DNA from: Janthinobacterium psychrotolerans
Lineage (GTDB): Bacteria; Pseudomonadota; Gammaproteobacteria; Burkholderiales; Burkholderiaceae_D
NCBI RefSeq assembly: GCF_001677885.1
Contig: NZ_LOCQ01000043.1
Location: 1 to 64,000 of the forward strand
DNA length: 64,000 bases
Reading direction: 5' to 3'
Of the stretch, positions 19,551 through 27,937 are shown piece after piece (the stretch's first letter is position 1; each line of letters begins with the position of its first letter). The notes under the pieces are model-generated. The model was not told where the DNA came from. It did not search any database and saw only the letters and a program-made list of their open reading frames with translations. The translations under genes and the position numbers were made by a program.

Positions 19551-19888
19551 ACCATGACCACGACAGCTTCGACCTCGACGACCTGGCCGCGCTGGGCCTG
19601 CCCCGTTTCGACCCGACCCAGCACCTGACCAGCCCCGACGCCATCGCCGCCTACATGAGCGAAATCATCGCCACCGGCAACGCCGAACTGTTCCAGGCGG
19701 CGATGAACGACGTGGTACGCGCACATGGCATGGGCAAGGTGGCGGCCAGGGCCGACATCACGCGCGAGGGCGCGTATAAAGCCTTGCGCGAAGGCAGCAA
19801 GCCGCGCTTTGACACCATCCTGAAAATGCTCGATGCGCTGGGCATGCAGTTTGCCATCGTGCCCAAGGCCACGCCGGACGCCGGCTAG
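19547..19888 (+). CDS. HI1420-type antitoxin
   Basis: A 113-residue helix-turn-helix protein of the 'putative addiction module antidote' family. The core YMSEIIATGNAELFQAAMNDVVRAHGMGKVAARADITREGAYKALREGSKPRFDTILKML matches the family layout, with the HTH in the second half. AGGA precedes ATG 19547. The gene appears intact. It would repress its own promoter and neutralise the toxin; with the toxin broken it would be an orphan. Confidence 0.88.
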   Translation: MNHDHDSFDLDDLAALGLPRFDPTQHLTSPDAIAAYMSEIIATGNAELFQAAMNDVVRAHGMGKVAARADITREGAYKALREGSKPRFDTILKMLDALGMQFAIVPKATPDAG

Positions 19889-19906
19889 GGTCCTGCCAGC
19901 CCGGGC

Positions 19907-21967
19907 TCAGCTTTTTGGTGTGGCCAGCAGCGCCTTCATGCGCGCCAGGCGTTCCTTCGGTGATATCACTTCCGACTCGGTCGGCACGGCGTCGCCCACG
20001 TCGAGTTCCATTTCCTTGATAAAGCGCGACACGTCGCAATGGACCTGCTCGCCGGCGCGCTTGCGCTTCTTGCACCAGGTAATCTGCAAGGTGCGCTGGG
20101 CGCGCGTGATGCCCACGTACATCAAACGGCGTTCCTCCTGGATGCGCGCGGCCATGGTTTCGGGCGGCGCATCGGCGTCACCCTTGTGCGGCAAGATGCC
20201 CTCTTCCACGCCGACCAGGAACACATGTGGAAACTCCAGTCCTTTCGACGCGTGCAAAGTGGACATGCGCACGGCGTCCTGCTCTTCGTCCTTGCCTTCC
20301 AGCATGGTCATCAGCGCCACCATCTGCGTCAGTTCCAGCACGTTTTTTTCTTCGCCATCGCGGTCCTTGCCACCGCGGCCCCGCTCCTTCAACCAGTTGA
20401 CGAATTCAAGCACGTTCTGCCACTTGCTTTGCGCCTGCCGCTCTTCGAAAGCGTCGTACAGGTAGGACTCGTAATGGATTTCCTTCATCATGTCGTCGAG
20501 CACTTCGGCCGCCGCGTCGCCGCTGCCGGCCGCGCCGGGCCGGCTGGCGCGCGATTCGAGGTCGTTGATGAAGTTGCAGAAGTCCCTTAGCGGCCCCAGC
20601 TGGCGGTCGGTCAGCTTGGCTTCGATGCCGCCCTTGAACACGGCCTGGAACAGCGAACACTGCCACTGGCCCGAGAACGCGCCCAGCACTTCCAGGGTCG
20701 ACTGGCCCACGCCACGGCGCGGCGTGGTGACGGCGCGGATAAAGGCCGGATCGTCGTCTTCGTTGGCCAGCAGGCGCAAATAACTGATGATGTCCTTGAT
20801 CTCGGCCTTGTCGAAAAAACTCTGGCCACCGGAAATCGTGTACGGAATGCGCTCCTTGCGCAGGCACTGCTCGATGATGCGCGCCTGGTGGTTGCCGCGG
20901 TACAAAATCGCGTAATCGGAAAACTTGTTCTTGCGCTCGAAATGGTCGGCCGAGATCATGATGGCGACCTGCTCGGCTTCCTGCTCGTCGGACTGCATGC
21001 CCAGCACCTTGATCGGCTCGCCCAGGCCGTGTTCGGACCACAGCGACTTGTCAAACAGCTTGGGGTTGTTGCCGATCACGGCGTTGGCCGCGTTCAGGAT
21101 GCGCATGGTGGAGCGGTAGTTCTGCTCGAGCTTGATCACGCGCAGGTCGGGAAAATCGGTTTCCAGCGTTTTCAGGTTTTCCACGGTGGCGCCGCGCCAG
21201 GCGTAGATCGCCTGGTCGTCGTCGCCCACGGCGGTAAACATGGGCTTCTTGCCGATGCCCGTCACCATCAGCTTCACCAGTTCGTACTGGCAGGTATTGG
21301 TGTCCTGGTATTCGTCGACCAGCAGATAGCGCAGGCGGCGCTGCCATTTGTCGCGCACGGCGTCGTTGTTGCGGAACAATTCCACAGGCAAACGGATCAG
21401 GTCGTCGAAGTCGACCGCCTGGTAGGCCGACAGGGTCGCCACATAGCTGCGGTAGATGCGCGCCGCGTTGGCTTCGTCTTCGTCCTTGGCTTGCGCCAGC
21501 GCCGTGTCCGGGTCGATCAGGCCGTTTTTCCACAGCGACATGGCGGTCTGGATCTGGCGGATGATCTGCTTGTCGGTGGTAATGGCCAGGTCTTGCACCA
21601 GCGAAAAACAATCGTCGCTGTCCATGATCGAAAAGCGGTCCTTCAGCCCCACGCCGTTGGCTTCCTGGCGCAGAATCTTGACGCCCAGCGAATGGAAGGT
21701 CGACACCGTCAGCTGCTTGGCCTGGCGCGGCTGTTTCAGCAACTTGGCGATGCGCTCCTGCATTTCCAGCGCGGCCTTGTTGGTGAACGTCAGGGCGGCG
21801 ATGGTGCGCGGGTCGTAGCCGCGGTCCTCGATCAGGTGGGCGATCTTTTGCGTGATCACGCGCGTCTTGCCCGAGCCGGCGCCGGCCAGCACCAGGCAGG
21901 GGCCGTCGAGGTAGGTGACGGCTTCGCTTTGGGGAGCGTTCAGGCCGAATTGTGGTGCTTTGGACAT
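19907..21967 (-). CDS. rep: ATP-dependent DNA helicase Rep (UvrD family)
   Basis: A superfamily 1 3'-5' helicase that helps replication forks pass protein barriers and restart. Motif I is AGAGSGKTRVITQKI near the N-terminus. DDDQAIYAWRGA is the Rep/UvrD motif III region, and the C-terminal segment has VFLVGVEEGILPH and RRLMYVGITRAQ. From ATG 21967 it is 686 aa, close to E. coli Rep (673). The ribosome site is weak (GGAAA), so an upstream start 20 codons earlier cannot be fully excluded. It converges with the toxin-antitoxin unit, 18 bp away. Confidence 0.94.
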   Translation of the reverse strand: MSKAPQFGLNAPQSEAVTYLDGPCLVLAGAGSGKTRVITQKIAHLIEDRGYDPRTIAALTFTNKAALEMQERIAKLLKQPRQAKQLTVSTFHSLGVKILRQEANGVGLKDRFSIMDSDDCFSLVQDLAITTDKQIIRQIQTAMSLWKNGLIDPDTALAQAKDEDEANAARIYRSYVATLSAYQAVDFDDLIRLPVELFRNNDAVRDKWQRRLRYLLVDEYQDTNTCQYELVKLMVTGIGKKPMFTAVGDDDQAIYAWRGATVENLKTLETDFPDLRVIKLEQNYRSTMRILNAANAVIGNNPKLFDKSLWSEHGLGEPIKVLGMQSDEQEAEQVAIMISADHFERKNKFSDYAILYRGNHQARIIEQCLRKERIPYTISGGQSFFDKAEIKDIISYLRLLANEDDDPAFIRAVTTPRRGVGQSTLEVLGAFSGQWQCSLFQAVFKGGIEAKLTDRQLGPLRDFCNFINDLESRASRPGAAGSGDAAAEVLDDMMKEIHYESYLYDAFEERQAQSKWQNVLEFVNWLKERGRGGKDRDGEEKNVLELTQMVALMTMLEGKDEEQDAVRMSTLHASKGLEFPHVFLVGVEEGILPHKGDADAPPETMAARIQEERRLMYVGITRAQRTLQITWCKKRKRAGEQVHCDVSRFIKEMELDVGDAVPTESEVISPKERLARMKALLATPKS

Positions 21968-22170
21968 CAGGGTATTTCCGCAGGGAACAGCAGCCCATTG
22001 TAACAGCGTCGTGCGCGCTGTTTGCACGGCCGGGGCCTTGATAAATGGCGCATGGGCGCCATCTTGACCGATTCAATCCATGCGGCGCAGCCCGGGCTGG
22101 AGTACCATTCCGGCTATGATTCCAGCGATAACGCCCGCCCTTGCGCCCCAACCTCTCGAATGGCCGTCCC

Positions 22171-22656
22171 ATGAAATTTGAACATCTGATTGAAATCAAC
22201 GATCCCCTCAACCCGCTGATCGATACCTTGTCGGTCGAGCAGGTCTGGCGCGGCCTGGTGCTGCGCGCCGAGTCGCCCAAGCTGTTCGTGCCGCACCTGG
22301 ACGAGTGCCAGATCAGCGAACGCAGCGACAGCGGTTTTTCACGCCGCCTGCGCTATGGCGAGCTGGTGATCGAAGACAAGGTCGTGCTGCTGCCGCAACT
22401 GCAGGTGCGCTATGCAGTGGCGGCGCAAAAGGATATCAGCGCCTCCTCGCTGGTGATGACCATCGAAATGCCGGACGAACACAGCCTGTGGGTGCGCTTC
22501 CAGTACGACGACGGCCATGACGCGGCCACCGATGCGGCCAACGCCATGTACGACGACTTCCGCCGCTCGGCCTACCAGGAGTCCGATATCGACACCATCC
22601 GCGTGCTGCGCGAGCTGGCGGCCGAGGGACGCCTGGACGCCGGCCTTCTGAATTAA
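22171..22656 (+). CDS. DUF1857 (AtaL-like) SRPBCC-fold protein
   Basis: A 161-residue protein starting MKFEHLIEINDPLNPLIDTLSVEQVWRGLVLRAESPKLFVP, the DUF1857 signature. The family has the START/SRPBCC fold with a hydrophobic ligand pocket; its ligand and role are unknown. The start at 22171 matches the family N-terminus. The stop lies 1 bp from that of the convergent flavoprotein gene. Confidence 0.82.
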   Translation: MKFEHLIEINDPLNPLIDTLSVEQVWRGLVLRAESPKLFVPHLDECQISERSDSGFSRRLRYGELVIEDKVVLLPQLQVRYAVAAQKDISASSLVMTIEMPDEHSLWVRFQYDDGHDAATDAANAMYDDFRRSAYQESDIDTIRVLRELAAEGRLDAGLLN

Positions 22657-22657
22657 G

Positions 22658-24118
22658 TTACGCGCCGGGCGTGCAGTCGGCGCAGTCCGGCACATCGACC
22701 GGGCCTTTTTGCAGGTGCAGCGCCAGTTCGCGCAAGGCCGTGCGCACGCCCTCTTCGATGACGGGATGGTAGAACGGCATGTCGAGCATGGCGTGCACGG
22801 TCAGTTGCGCCTGGCAAGCCCAGGCCAGCAAATGGCCCAGGTGTTCGGCGCGCGGAGCGATCATTTCGGCACCGAGGAAACGCTGGCTGCCGAACTCGGC
22901 ATAGACGCGCAGCATCCCCTTGTTTTGCAGCATTACCCGGCTGCGGCCCTGGTTGCCGAATGACACGGCGCCGACCGCGAAGCGGCCCGCATGGCTGATG
23001 CACAGTTGCTGGTAGGTGGCGCCGACGGTGGCGATCTGCGGCTCCGTAAACGCCACGCCCAGCGGCGTGCGGCGCAGGCCCGGCAGCACCTCGGGAAAGC
23101 GCGCCGCGTTGTCGCCGGCGATACGGCCCTGGTCGGCGGCCTCCGGCAGCAGCGGCAGTTCGTCGCTGGCGTCGCCGGCGATAAAGATCGCGCTCTTGCC
23201 GCATTGCATGGTGTGCTTGTCATACAGCGGCACGCCGTGGCGGTCGAGTTCGATCTGCGCCGTTTCCAGGCCAATGCCCTTCACATTCGGGCTGCGGCCG
23301 ATGGCCGCCAGCACGTACTCGAACTGCTCGGTTTTTTCCTGGCCTTCGCCGTCGCGGCTGGTCAGCAATACGCCGGTGCCATCGTCCGTTTTCGCCAGGT
23401 GCGCCACGCTGGTCTGGAAGCGGATATCGAATTCGCCGGCCAATACCTTGCCCGCTTCGGCCAGCACCAGCGGATCGGTCAGCTGCGCCACCTTGGCGCC
23501 GCGCGCAAACAGGGTCACGCGCACACCGAGGCGCGCCAGTGCCTGGCCCAGTTCCAGGCCAATCACGCCGGCGCCCACCACCGCGAGCGAGCGCGGCAGG
23601 TCGGTCCAGGCAAACACGGCATCGCTGGTGATCACGCGCTCGCCGGCGGCTTGCCATTCGGGCGGCACGATGGGCGAAGAGCCGGTGGCGATCACCACGC
23701 TGGCCGCTTCGACGATGGTGTGTTCATCGACCTGCAGCTTGCCGGGCGCGATAAAACGCACGTGGCCGCGCAGTTTTTCTTCGGCAGGAATCGCATCGAC
23801 GCCTTCAAGCACGAAACCGACAAAACGGTCGCGCTCGCTTCGAACGCGCGCCATGACCTGCTGGCCGTCGATGCGCAGCGGCCCCGCATGCACGCCGAAC
23901 GCGGGCGCGGCCGTGACCGCATGCGCCGCCTCGGCGGCGGCAATCAGCAGTTTGCTGGGCATGCAGCCCACGCGCGCGCAGGTGGTGCCATAGGGGCCGC
24001 TTTCCATCATCAGCACGCGCTTGCCGTGCTGGCGCGCCGCCTTGTGCGCCGTCAGGCCGGCCGTGCCGCTGCCAATCACGGCCACGTCCACCTGGATCGT
24101 CTTGATATCGTTGTTCAT
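22658..24118 (-). CDS. Dihydrolipoamide dehydrogenase-like flavoprotein disulfide reductase
   Basis: A pyridine nucleotide-disulfide oxidoreductase of 486 aa. FAD motif VAVIGSGTAGLTAHKAA is followed by the redox pair in GTTCARVGCMPSK (CX4C). The NAD motif is VVGAGVIGLELGQAL, the second FAD motif is IFIAGDAS, and the C-terminal dimerisation domain has the catalytic His in FYHPVIEEG. Most dihydrolipoamide dehydrogenases sit beside 2-oxoacid dehydrogenase genes; this one is alone and divergent from a LysR regulator, so the partner disulfide is unknown. I use ATG 24118 (MNNDIKT); starts 7 or 12 codons earlier are possible. Confidence 0.85.
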   Translation of the reverse strand: MNNDIKTIQVDVAVIGSGTAGLTAHKAARQHGKRVLMMESGPYGTTCARVGCMPSKLLIAAAEAAHAVTAAPAFGVHAGPLRIDGQQVMARVRSERDRFVGFVLEGVDAIPAEEKLRGHVRFIAPGKLQVDEHTIVEAASVVIATGSSPIVPPEWQAAGERVITSDAVFAWTDLPRSLAVVGAGVIGLELGQALARLGVRVTLFARGAKVAQLTDPLVLAEAGKVLAGEFDIRFQTSVAHLAKTDDGTGVLLTSRDGEGQEKTEQFEYVLAAIGRSPNVKGIGLETAQIELDRHGVPLYDKHTMQCGKSAIFIAGDASDELPLLPEAADQGRIAGDNAARFPEVLPGLRRTPLGVAFTEPQIATVGATYQQLCISHAGRFAVGAVSFGNQGRSRVMLQNKGMLRVYAEFGSQRFLGAEMIAPRAEHLGHLLAWACQAQLTVHAMLDMPFYHPVIEEGVRTALRELALHLQKGPVDVPDCADCTPGA

Positions 24119-24201
24119 TATTGCCGCCACAGAAGTCATTCGATGAAGATGCATACTACTCTGTTGGCATGGAAAAAGGTTTTACCGGGCGGCACTCGTG
24201 T

Positions 24202-24216
24202 ATTAGTATGACTAAT
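24202..24216. promoter_or_regulatory. Palindrome ATTAGT-ATG-ACTAAT in the divergent promoter region
   Basis: A perfect 6-3-6 palindrome lies between the divergent flavoprotein and LysR genes, 28 bp before the LysR start. LysR regulators bind dyads of about this size in such gaps, so it is a candidate site for the neighbouring regulator. The gap is AT-rich, unlike the flanking coding DNA. Confidence 0.6.
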
Positions 24217-24243
24217 TCTTTTTCAAATATATAAGTACAGCTA

Positions 24244-25125
24244 ATGGGATCACTCGATTATCGCGCGCTGGCCGTGCTTGACGCCGTCGTCAGCCATGGC
24301 AGCTTCGAAAAGGCCGCCATGGCGCTGGGCATCAGCCAGTCGGCCGTCTCGCAGCGCATCAAGGCGCTGGAAGACGCCAGCGGACGCTTGTTGATCATCC
24401 GTGGCCAGCCGGCCGTGCCCACCGGCCTGGGCCAGCGCCTGATCACGCACCACCGCCACGTCAAACTGATGGAAGCGTCGCTCGATATCGACCTGGGCAA
24501 TACCGCCAGCATGCCCGAGCTGGCCATCGCCATCGACGGCGACAGCCTGGCCACCTGGTTTCCCGATGCCCTGGCGCCACTGTTGTCGCCGCCGCGCTGC
24601 CAGCTCGACGTGCGCCTGGCCGACAGCGATGCCGCCCTGCAGCTGGTGCGCGACGGCACGGTATTCGGCTGCGTGGCCAGTGATACGGGCAGCGATGCGC
24701 CCGCCGCCAGCGTGACGCCACTGGGCAGCCTGCATTACGTCTGCGTGGCCACGCCGGTGTTTGCCGGCCACTGGTTTGGCGACGGCTTCAGCGCGGCAGC
24801 GGCGCAGCTGGCGCCGGCCGTGGTGGGTCAGTACAGCCTGCTGGCGCGCTTCCTGGCGGAACAATTAAACATGCGCTCGCCGTTTCCGCACCACCGCCTG
24901 CCGGTGGAGGCGGCGCGCCGCGCCTGCGTTCTCGATGGCCTCGCTTATGGCCTGCTGCCGCAACGCCTGGCGGCGCAGTATCTGGCCACCGAGCGCCTGG
25001 TCGACCTGCTGCCGGGGCGCACCCTGGCGCTGCCGCTGCACTGGCATGCCTGGAGCCTCGATACGCCGTTTACCAAGCTGCTGTCGGAACAGGTGGTGCG
25101 CTCGGCGCGCGCCTGGCTGAGTTGA
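24244..25125 (+). CDS. LysR-family regulator of the ArgP/IciA type
   Basis: A 293-residue regulator with an N-terminal winged HTH (DYRALAVLDAVVSHGSFEKAAMALGISQSAVSQRIKALE), almost the ArgP pattern. The effector domain follows, with ArgP-like HRLPVEAARRACVLDGLAYGLLP. ArgP proteins usually sit beside a lysE/argO exporter and sense lysine or arginine; here the divergent neighbour is a flavoprotein reductase. Its stop abuts the stop of priA on the other strand. Confidence 0.88.
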   Translation: MGSLDYRALAVLDAVVSHGSFEKAAMALGISQSAVSQRIKALEDASGRLLIIRGQPAVPTGLGQRLITHHRHVKLMEASLDIDLGNTASMPELAIAIDGDSLATWFPDALAPLLSPPRCQLDVRLADSDAALQLVRDGTVFGCVASDTGSDAPAASVTPLGSLHYVCVATPVFAGHWFGDGFSAAAAQLAPAVVGQYSLLARFLAEQLNMRSPFPHHRLPVEAARRACVLDGLAYGLLPQRLAAQYLATERLVDLLPGRTLALPLHWHAWSLDTPFTKLLSEQVVRSARAWLS

Positions 25126-27147
25126 TCAGATATCGAGCGGGTCGACTTCCAGCGACCATTTCACACGCGTCTTCATGGCGCGCAGCTGGGCCAGCCATTC
25201 CTTGAGGAAGGCCTGCAGCGCCGGGCGCGACGACGATTCGAGCAGCAGCTGGGCGCGGTCGACGTTGTAGACGCGTGTCATGCTCATCGGAATCGGATCG
25301 TTGATGGTAATGGCCGGATGCGCCATGCAATCCCTGGCCGCCTGCAGGAATTCGATGGCGGTTGCCAGTTCCGGCGCTTCGGCGCGCAGCAGCGCCTGGA
25401 ACAGATACGGCGGCAGCGCCGCCTGGGCCCGCTCTTCGAGCAAGGTGGTGGCGAAATGGTCGTAATCATGGTTGACCACCGCGTCATACAGCGGATGGCG
25501 CGCGTAGCGGGTCTGGATCAGCACCTCGGAGACGCTGCCGCCCTCGGTCTGCGCGGCGCGCCCGGCCCGGCCCGCCACCTGCATCAGCTGCGCGAACAGG
25601 CGTTCGCTGGCGCGGTAGTCCTGCGAAAACAGGGCGGTATCGGGATTCAAAATGCCGACCAGGGTCAGCTTTTTGAAATCATGGCCCTTGGCCACCATCT
25701 GCGTGCCGATCAGGATGTCGACTTCACCGCGGTGCACGGTGTCGAACGCTTCCTGCGCACTGCCCTTCTTGCGGGTGGAGTCGGCGTCGATCCGCAAAAT
25801 ACGCGCCTCGGGAAACAACTGCTGCAGACCCTCTTCCACGCGCTGCGTGCCGCGTCCCAGCGGTTGCAGATCGACATTGCCGCAGGTGGGACAATGGCGC
25901 GGGATGCGCAATTCCAGGCTGCAATGGTGGCAGCGCAGCCGGTGCTCGGGCTTGTGCAGCACCATGAACGAGGTGCAGCGGGTGCAGTTGCTGATCCAGC
26001 CGCACGATTCGCAGCAGATCACCGGCGAATAGCCGCGCCGGTTCAAAAACAGCAGCGACTGCTCGCCGCGCTCCATGCGCAGCTTTAACGCCGCCACCAG
26101 ATGCGAAGTCAGGCCGTCCTTCGGCTTGTCGCGCTCCATGTCGAGCAGTTTGACACGCGGCAGGACGGCGTTCCTGACGGCCCGCTCGCGCAGTTCCAGT
26201 TTGCGGTAGCGGCCTGTCTGCGCGTGGTGCCAGCTCTCCAGCGAGGGCGTGGCCGAACCAAGCACGATGGGGATCTGCAGCTGCCAGGCACGCCAGACGG
26301 CCAGGTCGCGCGCCGAATAGCGCAGGCCTTCCTGCTGCTTGTAGGAAGGATCGTGCTCCTCGTCGATCACGATCAGTTTTAACTGCGGCAAGGACGCCAG
26401 GATGGCCAGCCGCGTGCCCAGCACGATGCGCGCCTGGCCCTGGTGGGCCGCCAGCCAGTGCAGCATGCGCTCGCCTTCGGACAGGCTGCTGTGCAAGGTG
26501 GCCAGCATCACGCCGGGAAAGCGCGCGCGGATATTGCCTTCGAGCTGAGGGGTAAGGTTGATTTCCGGTACCAGGATCAGAATCTGCGCCGCCTCCTCGC
26601 GCGCCAGCACCTGGGCGCAGGCCTGCAGATAGACCTCGGTCTTGCCGCTGCCCGTCACGCCGTACAGCAGGGTCGGCTTGAAGCCCTGCGCGCCACCGAT
26701 GGCATCGGCCGCCTCCTGCTGGGCTGGGTTAAGCGGCGGCATGTTCAGCGGCGAACCGTCATGCGCATCGTTCAGCTTGGCCAGCTTCTTGATGGCGCGG
26801 TCGAGCGCCACCGTGGTCAGCACACGCAGGTTTTTCGGCAGCCCCGGCAGCGCCACTTCACCGAGCGGACGCTGGTAGTAGTCGGCGGCAAACGCGGCCA
26901 GCGCCAGCCATTGCCCGGACAAGGGCGCCAGCTGGCTGCGCACGGCCAGCACATCTTTCATTTTCGCATCGGGCACGTCGGTACTGCCGGCCACGCCCAC
27001 GATCAGGCCCATCACTTCGCGCCGGCCAAACGGCACCAGCGCCAGCTGGCCGATCTGCGGCAGCGGCGCGTCGTCGCTGCGCCAGCGATAGTCGAACAGG
27101 GCGTTGAGCGGGGTATCGAGCGCGATTTTCAGGATGCACTGCGCCAT
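25126..27147 (-). CDS. priA: Primosomal protein N' (replication restart helicase PriA)
   Basis: PriA recognises stalled forks and D-loops and reloads the replicative helicase. The 673 residues include the N-terminal DNA-binding domain, Walker A GVTGSGKTEVYL, motif II DEEHDPSYKQQ, and the zinc region of eight Cys (CCESCGWISNCTRC...CHHC...CPTCGN). QVAGRAGR is present near the C-terminal third. It is slightly shorter than E. coli PriA (732). A 790-bp gene-free region with DnaA boxes lies upstream. Confidence 0.95.
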   Translation of the reverse strand: MAQCILKIALDTPLNALFDYRWRSDDAPLPQIGQLALVPFGRREVMGLIVGVAGSTDVPDAKMKDVLAVRSQLAPLSGQWLALAAFAADYYQRPLGEVALPGLPKNLRVLTTVALDRAIKKLAKLNDAHDGSPLNMPPLNPAQQEAADAIGGAQGFKPTLLYGVTGSGKTEVYLQACAQVLAREEAAQILILVPEINLTPQLEGNIRARFPGVMLATLHSSLSEGERMLHWLAAHQGQARIVLGTRLAILASLPQLKLIVIDEEHDPSYKQQEGLRYSARDLAVWRAWQLQIPIVLGSATPSLESWHHAQTGRYRKLELRERAVRNAVLPRVKLLDMERDKPKDGLTSHLVAALKLRMERGEQSLLFLNRRGYSPVICCESCGWISNCTRCTSFMVLHKPEHRLRCHHCSLELRIPRHCPTCGNVDLQPLGRGTQRVEEGLQQLFPEARILRIDADSTRKKGSAQEAFDTVHRGEVDILIGTQMVAKGHDFKKLTLVGILNPDTALFSQDYRASERLFAQLMQVAGRAGRAAQTEGGSVSEVLIQTRYARHPLYDAVVNHDYDHFATTLLEERAQAALPPYLFQALLRAEAPELATAIEFLQAARDCMAHPAITINDPIPMSMTRVYNVDRAQLLLESSSRPALQAFLKEWLAQLRAMKTRVKWSLEVDPLDI

Positions 27148-27246
27148 CGGTGTGGTCTATTCCAGGTTGATAACAATGCGGCGGGCGCACAGCCGGCCAT
27201 GATACTTGGTCTGGCCTGCAAAACAGGGCAAGCCTGAAGATAATTC

Positions 27247-27841
27247 TGTGGATAACTTTGTGGACAAAGAAAAATTAACTTTCAAAATTCGCATTGCATA
27301 GAATGCCAATCACCGTCAAGAGCGCGCGTCAAATAAATTATCCGTTTAAAATCAGTGGTTTGCAAAACCTCGCTCAGGAGAGGCAAAACTGCAGGCTTAA
27401 CTCGGCAGCTGTGCATAACTGAGCCATTGCAGGTCTTGTTTCTCGGCATTAAAAGCGGCAGCCATGATATGCATCAAAGCATTTTATGCAAACCCGGTGC
27501 ACAGTATTTCACCGCCGGGCGCAACTGACTGGCGCACCCGATGGCAAGCTGAAACTGGGTACGGCATCCTGCACCGCAGCATGCATCTCAGGTAAAACCT
27601 GCACATCGCTGCTAAGTCCCGGTTAACAAAATGCTTTTCATTTTTATCCACAGAATCTGTTGATAACTTTGTGGACAATGAAGGAACAAGGGTCCGCCAA
27701 ACAAGAACAAGCTTGGCAAATACGCCAGGACGGTGTTTAAAACTGAATATTTATTCGTTTTAAATCAAAGGCTTGCAATACATTCCCGGGCATGATTTTT
27801 TTACTGCCTGTTATTTCCGCAGCAAAAAAAAATGTGCATAA
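27247..27841. other. DnaA-box cluster in the 790-bp priA-hemE gap
   Basis: The gap 27148-27937 has no credible gene and is clearly richer in A/T than its surroundings. Four 9-mers fit the DnaA box TTWTNCACA: 27247-27255 (minus, TTATCCACA), 27410-27418 (minus, TTATGCACA), 27644-27652 (plus, TTATCCACA) and 27833-27841 (minus, TTATGCACA). A fifth (27887-27895, minus) falls in the hemE terminator. Near matches lie at 27259-27267, 27658-27666 and 27670-27678. A 21-bp unit with two boxes occurs twice (27247-27267 and 27658-27678) with one difference. By a rough count, 800 bp should hold about 0.05 such boxes by chance. Confidence 0.7.
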
Positions 27842-27874
27842 GTCGGTTTTTATGCTGCCGTAGCGTAAAAGAAA

Positions 27875-27902
27875 AGGCAGGCTTCCTGTGGAAAACCTGC
27901 CT
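27875..27902 (-). terminator. Rho-independent terminator of hemE
   Basis: AGGCAGG (27875-27881) pairs with CCTGCCT (27896-27902), with further pairing in the loop; TTTTC follows on the minus strand. It lies about 35 bp after the hemE stop codon. Confidence 0.75.
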
Positions 27903-27937
27903 CTGAAACGCTGGCGACGCACGCCGGCGGACGCTGT

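Noticed and set aside
27484..27922. Two small minus-strand open frames (61-64 codons) in the priA-hemE gap
   Set aside because: AT-rich, no ribosome site, no family resemblance; one overlaps the hemE terminator.
27148..27937. Firm call of the chromosomal origin oriC
   Set aside because: dnaA, dnaN, gyrB, rpmH or parAB are not in the window and gene direction does not switch here, so only a DnaA-box cluster is claimed.
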